Both the position numbers and the translations under genes were made by a program. Below the pieces are notes generated by a model that was given only the letters and a program-made list of their open reading frames with translations, was not told the origin of the DNA and did not search any database. A stretch of 64,000 bases of DNA from Eopsaltria australis. Its lineage: Eukaryota; Chordata; Aves; Passeriformes; Petroicidae. Of the stretch, positions 54,901 to 64,000 are shown piece by piece (within the stretch, counting starts at the first letter, position 1; each line of letters begins with the position of its first letter). The DNA lies in contig JAVTVJ010000228.1 of the NCBI GenBank assembly GCA_034509425.1, positions 992,001-1,056,000 on the forward strand, in the 5' to 3' direction.

Positions 54901-57839
54901 CAGCCAAAGCGGCAAGAGCTGAGCAAATCAAAGAGAGTCCTTTGCCAAAGGAGGCCCAGCAGTCACGTGTAGATGCTCCAGAGCCTGGCAGACCCTCTCA
55001 TGGCCTGGATGGAGTGGTTGAGATAATCTGACTCTCCAGTTTAGTCACAAACACCCTTCCAGGGCTGGTCCCATCACTGACCCACTGGAGACTGAATGAT
55101 AAATGGAGGCTCTTGGTTGAACACAGCCAGGTCTCCTTCCTCAGCTGTCCACCTTCCCTGAGGTCCTCCCATGAGTGAGGAAACTGAGACAAAGGGACAG
55201 GGGGGAATTACCCTGCTTCAGACTCTGCTTTTCTGCAAGGACACCCCACTGGAGAAGAGCAGGGGTTCTGATGGGTATGGTGGCTCATTGCCAGCCTGAT
55301 CCAGACACCAGCAAGGAGCTCTCCAAGAATCCCACACAGCCGTGGCCCCAGCCAACTTCTAGCAGCATCACAAACTAAAGCTCAACTTGAAATGAGGAAG
55401 GGGATGGAGAACCTGCAGTATGGTCAATGACACAGGAGAGAGGAGGGAGGGCCTGAAGGAGATCAAGGAAGAGGAACGGGAAAGGCCAGGTTTGGGAAAG
55501 CAAAAGCCAGACAGCCAAGGCAGGATTTCACTCCATCACCAACGCCAGAGCCACGGCCCTGAGCGCTCAATGGGGATGTGAAACCTGATCGGCTGTTAAC
55601 CCAGGAATGCGTGGAAATGGCAACTGCACATAACTCCAGGGAGTCCGCCAGCGGTGCCCCAGCACCCGGAATCGCACGGATAACCCGCGCGCTTCACGCA
55701 TGAGCTCATCCTGGGGATAATGCTCTCACATGAGCCCAGCCAGCAGGAATTCACCTCACACTCGCTGGGAAGGGGGGGCTCAGGGGGACACCCTTCTCCT
55801 TCTGCTCCTTTCCCTTTGCTGTCCTGCCACCATCCCACATTTCCCATGGATCACGTGCTGCACCCTGGGAACGTGCGGCTCCCAAAGCCCTGCGAGCTGT
55901 GCCTGGTGCTGCAGCCTCCCTGTGCAGGGCTGCGGAGGGACTGGGGACAACCCCCATAGAACACTATAAAGTCAGGGGGAAAGAAAAGGAGGGGAGAGGC
56001 ATCTGTGCTCCCACATTCCTAGCACTGAGCCTGCTTCTTCCTGTTCCTCCAGCCTGCTGAAAAGGGAATGAGAATGTCTTCCCTGTTTCACCCACATCCT
56101 GGGTGCCAGTGGTGCTTCATGCACCCAGCAGGGCCCAGCAGCACTGGGAGGGATGGTGCTCCAGCCCTGGGAGCACGTTGGTCACCATTAGATGTTGTAC
56201 TATTCCTCAAAGCACTGCATCCATGCAACTCCTCTCTGTGCTTCTGCCCTCCTCTGTCACCAGAGTCGGCCTCGTGGAAAGGAGCTGGAATCCATGGAGG
56301 TCCCCTCTCCCTGGGAACCATCCAGCAGCCCAACAGAGCTTTCATCTCCCAAGCAGCAAATGACCCACAGAAGAACCATAGTAATATTTGCTTATTGTGT
56401 TCCTCCCTCTCCCTAATGCATCAGCCCAGAACTTGTCTGCTGAAAGGGATAGTAAAAGCTCCACAGAGCAGAAGGACTTGACCTTTGGTGTAGGATTAGC
56501 CATGCACCACAGGGCAGACATCCAGGTGCTCCAGGAAGCCAGCTTGGCTCACAGAGGACACGTTTGCCACCACTCAGGCACTGACACGGACTGCCCATGG
56601 TGGCTTTTCTGGGGACCACCTACAAGTGAAAGTCAAATGCCTGCCCCTTCCACACGTCAAGGTGTCTCCTCCAGAAAGCAGCTTCACTGTATCCATCTCC
56701 TGATGGGAAGCAAGGAAAGACAAAGCCACCACAGGTGGATGAAAAGCTCAGACCTGCAAGGCAGGAATTCAAGGTACATTGCACCTGGCACAGGGACTGC
56801 TGCAAACCAGGGAGCTCCAAGGGCCATCGAGTCAGGGGGACCAGATTCAGCTCCTCAAATGGCACCCCAGCATGTCCTGAGTGCTGGGCTGCATCCTGCT
56901 GGGATGAGATCCCTCCCAGAGCCTGGCAGGGGTGCCTTGCAGGGGGCACAGCATTCATGCCCAAGGTCAGGTAATCAGAGTTTTGGAAGCAATTCTAGGC
57001 TTTTTTGAACTGTCTCCAGAGAAGCAGGATCTTCTACCTTTGAACTGAGTTATCCAATCTTTCCACAGTCAAATCCCCCCTCTCCAGTGGCTCAGCTCTG
57101 GAGCCTCTGATGTCACTCACCCTGGAAATGCCAGGGCAGGAACGAAACAAGCAAGCCCGAAAACAGCTTAGCCAAGACAAAATGCAGTCTGGGCATGAGA
57201 GTTTGGGTCCATAACCTGTCCTCCTCTAGTTGGACAAGCCCCCAAAGAGGACTGGAAATGCAATGTAATGTGCCTGCAGAAGGATACTTTACACCTGGAC
57301 TGCTCTGTTCAAAGAGATGCCACACTGCACTGTGGGTCCCTTGGAGACCCCCCCCCCGCCCCCCGCTATTCCCCTGGAGCTTCCGTGTTCTCCTCCAGGC
57401 AGGGCTCTCCCATTCCATGGGGCAGCATGACCCAGAAGCTGGCTCAGGACCCAGGGATGAGCAGAGAGCTGGCAGTGGGAGGAGAAGGGACCAAGGCTCA
57501 GACTGCAAAAGGAGCAAGAAAATGGAAAGCTGAGAGGTAACACAACAGTGGGGCAAAAATCCCAGGGGGAAAGAGACACAGCAGAGGTCACAGCCAGCCT
57601 GCCCTGGGGGAAAGGGGTAGGAGCAGATGCAGAGTGGGGATAGCTCCTCGTTTTGACCCCTTCCAATCCTGCATTTCACCCCAGAGCTGGACTTTTGCTT
57701 GATCACCAGTGTCTGGGATATGGAGCAACAGGAGATGAGTGTTTCTGTCCCAGGAGTTCCCAGCATTTCCCAAAACGTTGCCCACACCGTGTCACCATCC
57801 GTGAACTGAGATTTTCCCCAAAGCCAGCCAAAAGCCCTG
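51971..57839. other. Single-copy DNA without recognised gene
   Basis: No interspersed repeat over 5.9 kb. The part at 53,750-54,050 is AT-rich and runs TTTTTTTCTAAGATTTTTTC to TTTTTATTTTAAAAGG, resembling a conserved non-coding block. A 30-nt microexon-like segment is at 54,091-54,120 (acceptor CATCTTTGCAG, donor GTGAGA), probably chance. The run of mostly Cs at 57,348-57,364 is the only simple repeat. Confidence 0.45.
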
Positions 57840-58450
57840 AGCAAAACGTCGGCATGTGAGACAGCCCTGGCCCTACGAGGAGGATGCCTCGGAGCCCGGG
57901 GTAACCGGACACCCGGCGGCTCCTGAAGGGACAGTGATTTATACTTTTCCCGGGAGAGCGGGGAGCAGCGGGAGCCCCCCATGGGTGGGGGAAGCGGCAC
58001 CAGGCAGCACCCTGGGAGACCCCATGAGATCCCAAAGATCCCAACAGATCTCCAAGCTAATTTCAAGCCGCAGATTAGAGTCGTGCCAGCCCTTTCCGTA
58101 CGTGCCAGGCGATGTGGTAGTCACGGCTCCGCGTGACTCGTCCGGAGCCTGACGCCTGCAGACAGAGTTACCGGAGTGTCCCGCGGCCAGGCGGGAGGCG
58201 AGCAGGAGCAGCAGAGGAGGAGGAGGAGGCCGACGGCTGACGGGGGACTCACTGCTCCAGCGCGACATCTAAAGGGCTTCACGAGCGGGTGCACGACAAG
58301 GATTTCCCCGCTGCATCCCCGCTCCCACCGCATCCCTCCGGCTGCGGGCAGCGGTGCTGCACTCGACCGGGCTCGGAGGAGAGGGACGCGGTGCTGGGCT
58401 TAAAATCCCGGAGTGACTGCACAGGCCTCACCCTAACAGCACGGATTTTC
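57840..58450. promoter_or_regulatory. CpG island, possible promoter
   Basis: CpG dinucleotides are far denser here than anywhere else in the window, particularly from 58,090 to 58,400, where about 40 occur in about 310 bp (words such as CCGCGTGACTCG, CCCGCGGCC, CAGCGCGACA, CTCGACCGGGCTCGG). By hand count the observed/expected ratio is near 1. A GGCTCCTG-TGATTTATACTTTTC stretch at 57,920-57,950 has a TATA-like core. Such islands usually mark gene promoters, but I cannot see a convincing first exon on either strand. Confidence 0.55.
58212..58229. repeat. Short (AGG)n run
   Basis: AGCAGAGGAGGAGGAGGAGG, a trinucleotide run of about five units inside the CpG island. Confidence 0.85.
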
Positions 58451-59374
58451 AGCCCCAGAGGGGACGAGTGTGCAGGGGCTGCAGGGATGCACCATCTCCT
58501 CATCAGCTCTTCGCCCCACTCCAGGGGCTGCAGAAACAGCAATTCTGCCCCTTGCAGACACATTCAAACCTGGCCAAAGCATCCCAGAGCTTAAGGATCA
58601 AGGTGCAGGATGTTTTGGAAGGCGAGGAGCAGGGCTTAGGCTGCAGGAGCAGAGCGGGGGCTGCCTTTTATCCTCTACAGAGCCGTGGGCTGGTGCCACA
58701 CTCTCAGTTTAGGCAAGGAACAAAACTACTGCTGAAAAGGAAAACAGGCAAGATGGAAAGGTGCAGAACACAGCAGGTGTGGGCACAGAGCCAAGAGCAG
58801 CCCCCACACCCAAAACTTCTGATTCTCCTTGCCCTGCCCTCCCCAGCTTCCCTTCACTCTCTGACACCTGATAAACGCCTGGTAGCAAAGTCCTGCAAGG
58901 AACTTCACAGGTATCAAACCATTAGGCTGCTCAAGACATTCTTTTGAAACCTACAGAGTTTATTATTCTCGAGAGTCTTTGCTGTGCTTCTTCTATACCA
59001 ACCTGAAATATTCCTCAGCAGGTGCAAAATTCTTTCCTGAATTCCAAACAAAGGTCTATTCCTAACAAATTACAGTCATTGCTGTGAATCAGCTGAGAGA
59101 TTGCAGTGCAAGGGCTTCATCCCAGCTAAATCACTGGGACTCCCATTTGCCCCACTCAGAGCAGGACATTTTTTCTATTAATGGGAACAGGAGTTTTGGA
59201 GCAGCCACAGATGTAGGGTGCAGAGGTGGACTTGGCTTGGTATTCCCATTCCCTAATCCCTGCAGGTGATGAGTTGGCTGCAGACAGAGTTCTGACATCA
59301 GAAAACACCCGTGGGTGCTGGCAGGGCTCAGCATGTCCTGAAATAGATGAGGGATGGAACATCTCTCCTATCAG
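58451..59374. other. Single-copy DNA downstream of CpG island
   Basis: No repeat and no recognised exon. If the island is a promoter reading rightward, first-intron sequence would lie here; no strong donor follows the island on the + strand. Confidence 0.4.
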
Positions 59375-59493
59375 GAAAGGTTGACGAGGCTTCGAGCAAC
59401 CTGTTCAGGTGGAAGGTGTCCCTGCCCATGGCAGGGGGTGGCATGAGATGGTCTTGCAGGCCCTTTCAATCCAAACCATTCCGGGATTCTGTG
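59375..59493 (+). mobile_element. CR1 LINE 3' end, short
   Basis: Sense copy with GAGGCTTCGAGCAACCTGTT, GGAAGGTGTCCCTGCCCATG, GGTGGCATGAGATGGTCTTG and a tail CCATTCCGGGATTCTGTGA. It is about 120 bp. Confidence 0.93.
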
Positions 59494-59609
59494 AACACCC
59501 TTCCCTCGCCTTCCCACCCAGCCTCTCTCTGACACACCTCGGCAAAGATCTGCTCTTGGAGGGGGCAACCAAGATGTCTCAAGTGTTTCAGAAACTTATC
59601 TTGTCACTC

Positions 59610-59713
59610 CCAGTACCTTTTCCTTGTCCAAAGCTCCTCACAAGCTCTCTTGCAGCCCATTTAGGAAGAGGCTCAAAGGTCTTACCAGAGATTTCTCTTC
59701 TCCAGGCTGAATA
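59610..59713 (-). mobile_element. Internal CR1 fragment, opposite orientation
   Basis: TTGTCCAAAGCTCCTCACAA, GCTCTCTTGCAGCCCATTTA and TTTCTCTTCTCCAGGCTGAA match CR1 upstream of the tail, reversed. No terminal tail is present. It lies 117 bp from a sense-orientation CR1 end, so the two are separate insertions or the result of an inversion. Confidence 0.85.
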
Positions 59714-62276
59714 ACTTATTAGAGGGGGGAAAGAGACCCAAGAGCCAATGGAATCCACTAATTACCCTGGCTGATTCCCTCAATGAAGCCCCAGGCCAGT
59801 CGGGTGGTGGGAGCAGGGGCTGGCAGAGACCCCTGAGCAGCTTTCCCAGCTGGAGTGGGGGAGTGGGGCAGCTCTGCCTTCCCGGCCAGCAGTCTCCTGT
59901 TTCCAAACACTCCGCTCTCGTCTGCCAGGGTTGCATCAGCTCCCACACTCGTATTTATAACCAGGGTTTAAAACCTGATATTCCATTTCCAGTAGCTTGG
60001 TGGGGGTGAGCTGAATCCACAGGGCCCCCAGCCAAGCAGCTGCTGCCAGCATGATCCCTCTTCCCTTCACATCCTGCTCAGAAAAGCTCCCCACCGTCAA
60101 CCTGGTGCCACAGCTTTACTGGCATGGGCTCTTTAATTAGCTGAGCGAGGCAAGAGGCAGGCTCTCATTAAAGGGAGAGCTAATTGAGCCCGGGCAGGGG
60201 GACGGGGAGCTTGGTGGTGTTTGACATGGTGCTGGTTAATTGAACTGAGTGCACGCTCAGGCACATTGCTTCCTCCCCTTCCCAACCAGTCTCACCACCA
60301 GCCTGAGGCTTTTGGGATTAAAAAGACCCTCAACTGCTATTTTTAAACTGATGGATGGGTGAGAAGGGGCTGGGTGAGAGAGGGAGGGGAGTCCCTCTCC
60401 ACCCCAAGCACTGTCTCTCAGCACAGCCTCTCCTTGCAAGAGAGGTTGTGGGCTGAGAGGAGCTGCAGGTCCTTCTCCAGAGCTGCTCCTCTTCTTCCCC
60501 ATGCCAGAGCGAGGGAGATTCCAGCTCCAGCCACCACTGGCTCCACGACTCACCCTAAGGCCAACTCACAGCCGGCTGGTGACAGCAGAAGGATCAACCC
60601 TGCCATGTCCCTGCCAGTGCGGCTCTGGGACCTCTGCTCCCTCCAGAAGAAAACTTCCAGCTGCTTTAGGTTATAAATAAAGAATGATCTGATGAGAACG
60701 GCCAATCTCCTGGCACCAGGATCAGTCACACACCTATTAAGTGTACAAAGCTACCTCTCAGATTAAGAGCAATCCATAAACCCTGGCATCAGGAGGAGAT
60801 TTGAAGCTTGGCTGGGACCCTCATCCAGTCTGCTTCTATGTACTATCTAATTCCATATTTATTTTGCCTTGGCTACCTTTTGTGGAGAATCGTAGAGTCA
60901 AATCTGGCAGAAACAGCATAAAAAGGAGAACTCAAGCCTGAGACTCTTAAATTAATCCTCTCCTAGCCTCAGCTGCACTGTGTGTGTCTGTAGAGGCCAA
61001 GCAGCTTCCATGTGTTCAAGATTGTTTCCATGGAAAAGGAAAATAGCATTTAGTAGCCTGACAGGGGCAGTAAAAGAAAAAATTGCCTATTATTTGAAAT
61101 GTGCTTCGGGAACCTCTGCTGAAAAGTATCTGGGAAACACAAAATAAGCCTGAAATTATCCAGGCTTCTGGCTGGGTGCTGCAGCACTGCTCCACCCCCA
61201 CCTTAAGCACTGAGGGCCAGCTCATTTTTGGGGGTATTTGGGGCAGGAGGGGTGGGTGTCCAGCACATTTCCCTGTCTTTACTACCAAAGCAGCCATCTG
61301 GCCCTGTCCCATTCCTGGGTACCTGATGTCACCTCCCTGGCTCCAAGCCCTGCTCCTGGCCAGCCCCTTGCAGCACAGCACAGGGCACTGGCTGGGAAAG
61401 CCCTGCACACAGAGAAAACACTGCACAGCTCCAGTCCCAGTGCTGTGGGGACATTCCAGCCACCCAGGACTCATGGCTGCTGCAGGGATAACTCCAACCC
61501 TTCTGGCTGCAGGTGCTCCCTGTGGAGCAAAACCATCACCTGCTTTCATAAAGGCCCAGACTAAGGGAGGTGAAGAATTTCCTGGTATCCAGCATGGGTT
61601 TCAAAGCACTAATTTACAGGAGGAGAGTTCCCCTCCACAGCCAGCCCTCTGTCATCCTGTCCCACTTCATTCTGGGACTCCCAGTAGCTGCTCTGATGAT
61701 GGTGATGATGAGTAGGGTGGAACAGGCTGGAACCACCAGACATTCTGTGACATTCAAGGCAGGGATGTGATCCCATTTTGAGAAGGTAGCAGTTACTGTC
61801 TGATAACCTCAGAGAAGAATCTGAGCAGATGCTCATTGAAGATGAAAAATAAATGCAAAACTCAATCCTGCTGCAGACTGGTGCTTGAGGCCATGCTGAA
61901 AGCCATCCTTCCCTGATGTGAAGCTGTTTTAGACAAAGCTTTTTCTGGCACCCACAGAGCAGGAGAAAGTATGGGGGTGTCCCAGCAGTCACGACAAACT
62001 GATTGGAGCTGAAAATCCATTTGCCTGCAACAGGGAGGCCAGGCAGGGCTTACTGTGATCCATCTCCACCTCATTACCCCCACGCAGCATCCCCAGCAGG
62101 GAGGCAGCCTGTGTAAGGAGGGACAAACCAGTGCCTGCAGATGCCCCACTGGGCAGTGACAGCTCGTAAGCCTCAGCCCTGTCCCTGGTGAGAGAGCAGA
62201 GCATCCTCAGGAGTTTTTTCCTGACCAGCTTCACCTCTGGGAAGCAGGGATAAACCTACACCCAGAGCATAACATT
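59714..62276. other. Single-copy DNA with hairpin-like and AT-rich blocks
   Basis: An imperfect inverted repeat lies at 60,126-60,191. The stretch 60,660-60,960 is AT-rich, repeat-free and resembles a conserved non-coding element. A short GAT run occurs near 61,690-61,711. No gene recognised. Confidence 0.45.
60126..60191. repeat. Imperfect inverted repeat with TAATTAG core
   Basis: GGGCTCTTTAATTAGCT (60,126-60,142) and AGCTAATTGAGCCC (60,178-60,191) are imperfect reverse complements separated by 35 bp. Each arm contains a TAATT homeodomain core. It may form a hairpin or be a paired homeodomain binding site. Confidence 0.5.
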
Positions 62277-62585
62277 TATCATGGAATGTGGTGAGTTGAA
62301 AGGGACCTTCAGGATCATCTGGTTCCAACCCCACTGCAGGGACACCTTCCACTAGACCAGGTTGCTCATGGCCTTAGACACTTGCCGGGATCCAGGGGCT
62401 TCTCTGGGCACCCTGTGCCAGGGCCTCATCACCCTCACAGGGAAGAGTTCCTTCCCAATATCCCATCTGTCCCCACCCTCTGGCAGTGGGAAGCCATTCC
62501 CTGTGTCCTGTGACTCGAGGCCCTTGTCCAAAGTCCTTCTCCAGCTCTCTTGAAGCCACTTTAGGTACCTGAAGGCTGCAGTCGT
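62277..62585 (-). mobile_element. CR1 LINE, about 310 bp
   Basis: Antisense copy: TTATCATGGAATGTGGTGAG, TTGAAAGGGACCTTCAGGAT, CATCTGGTTCCAACCCCACT, CACCTTCCACTAGACCAGGT, AGGGCCTCATCACCCTCACA, TCCCAATATCCCATCTGTCC and AGTCCTTCTCCAGCTCTCTT. A 15-20 bp deletion removes the CCATGGGC block. Confidence 0.96.
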
Positions 62586-63618
62586 AAATTCTGCTTCAAT
62601 CTGGAATTATTTCATCTGCTCTATGCAATGACTCCACTCCTGCTGTGTTACAAGTGGGGAACACTGGAGCCATACATGGCCAGAGGGGAGGGATCCCAGC
62701 CCTGTGTGAGCTTGCTGAGCATGTCCCAACCCTGTTCCAGAGCTGCCTCCTCTCCCAAGGAGGACAAGGACTCTCTGCCTCCCTCCTTGCAGACAGCTTG
62801 GAGCTGGCTCAGCTGGAAGGCACTACAGCACTACAAACCATGAGTGTGTTTGAAGTTGGAAGGATTTAAGAAACACTCATCATTATCAGTTTTAATATTG
62901 AGATAAGCCTTGTACATTACAAGCTGAGCTGAAGAGATCGCAGCACCAGAGGCAGGAAGGTGCTGTCTTAGATCCTTATCTACAACAGCAAGATGCTTCC
63001 ACATGATACCACCACCAAATTTTGGTCATTATCTTGCAGCTACCCAGCAGCCAAGTTTTGTCTGTGCAGAGCTGGTAACAAGCCATTATTCTCATTCCCA
63101 TTTCCCTCCCCCACATCAGAGGCATCATCAGAGGAAGGCAAGGCAGGCTGATACCCAGGGGCAGCAAGCAAAGCGTAGCTGAGTACACATTGTTTTCACA
63201 TGCCAGACTTGGGTTGTCTCAATACATTTGGCTCTTCACCTTCACAGCAAGATGGTTTTGGGTATCCCCACACATTGTGGTTAGCACTGGGCAATCCAGC
63301 AGCTGAGATTTGGATGGGAACTCCAGGCTGACTTAAACCTATCAATCACTCTAACCCCACATCTTGGGAAGCTGCAGGACATGGCAGCAGAACGTGCAGC
63401 ATCTGCATTCAGGCATCTGCATGCTCCTTTTAACAGCGAAATGGGATTTTCTTCTCACCCAGCTGTTGCATAGGTCCTTGTGAAGGCAATAGGTGGGAGC
63501 ACCCTGGGAAAGGACTGTGCCTGGTTTCCAGCTCGTCCCAACAACCCAGATCCAGGAGAGGCTGGAGGACAAGGGATCTTCCTGCACTTTTCATTGACCA
63601 GCAAAGGAACGTGGAAAC
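62586..63618. other. Single-copy DNA without recognised feature
   Basis: No repeat, exon candidate or CpG patch seen over about 1 kb. Confidence 0.5.
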
Positions 63619-63762
63619 AGAATCACAGAATCACAGACTTGTTTGGGTTGGAAAGACCTTAAAGCTCATCTCATTCTACCCCCTGCCATGAGCAGGGACA
63701 CCTTCCACATTGCCCCAGACCCTGTTCAGCCTAGCCTTGAATACTTCCAGGGCTGGGACACA
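63619..63762 (-). mobile_element. CR1 LINE 3' end
   Basis: Antisense copy with three tail units (AGAATCACAGAATCACAGAC), TTGTTTGGGTTGGAAAGACC, GAGCAGGGACACCTTCCACA and TTGAATACTTCCAGGGCTGG, after which it is cut. Confidence 0.95.
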
Positions 63763-64000
63763 GAAGCTCCCTTGCTGGCATTGCTGCTCATCACAGGCAA
63801 GAACAGCAACAAGGCTTGTGACATTTTTGCTTTGATTACAGGTTCCCTGTAATTAAGAGCAAGAGCTACTGCAACAAAATGAATTGCAGCACAAATCTTC
63901 TGCATGAGTAATGAGGGAACAGGCAGAGTCATCACCACATGTAGGGAGGGGTGAGACGACAGCCCCACAGGGTTCAGCAGGTTGAGGGTGGCCAGGTGAT

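Noticed and set aside
1..64000. tRNA genes, rRNA, CRISPR arrays, bacterial-type operons
   Set aside because: No cloverleaf B-box (GGTTCGAATCC-like) found, no regularly spaced direct repeats, and the CR1 content makes this vertebrate DNA in which arrays or operons are not expected.

Overview
This window reads as vertebrate nuclear DNA, almost certainly from a bird. Its recognisable interspersed repeats are nearly all truncated 3' ends of CR1 LINEs, ending in the CR1 tail with its ATTCTATG-type 8-mers. I see no Alu- or B-type SINEs, no L1, no operon structure and no long conserved reading frame. I cannot name the species, chromosome or locus.

Layout: about 26 CR1 fragments (12 on +, 14 on -) are scattered at 6.6, 7.3, 8.0, 9.7, 11.3, 19.5, 19.9, 22.4, 25.0, 26.5, 27.7, 28.5, 30.6, 35.2, 38.5, 40.5, 41.7, 46.2, 47.9, 48.1, 49.5, 51.8, 59.4, 59.6, 62.3 and 63.6 kb. 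A clearly older CR1-lineage relic lies at about 8.9-9.7 kb. The CR1 tails fall into several 3'UTR types, so the locus was hit by several waves. Local tandem repeats include a C-rich minisatellite at 43.5-43.8 kb with a 95-bp higher-order period, short duplications of 16, 21, 29 and 35 bp, a (CA)12 inside a CR1, a poly-A tract at 36.28 kb and a poly-T tract at 47.31 kb.

Between the repeats the DNA is single-copy. GC-rich, CpG-rich patches occur at 4.05-4.25, 19.0-19.2, 36.4-36.7 and, most convincingly, 57.84-58.45 kb, where a CpG island could be a promoter. AT-rich, homeodomain-site-rich patches look like enhancer candidates; the clearest is 39.68-40.05 kb, which contains two diverged tandem copies of a ~195-bp unit.

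No protein-coding gene could be recognised. The longest open frames (317 aa on - at 57.1-58.1 kb; 290 aa on + at 43.0-43.9 kb; 285 aa on + at 35.1-35.9 kb) are explained by GC-rich composition, the minisatellite or CR1 and do not resemble known proteins. I list ten segments with convincing splice-acceptor or acceptor/donor pairs as unproven exon candidates. Several such matches are expected by chance in 64 kb, so the window may be intergenic, intronic, or crossed by a poorly conserved long non-coding transcript. No RNA gene, CRISPR array or clear LTR retroelement was found.
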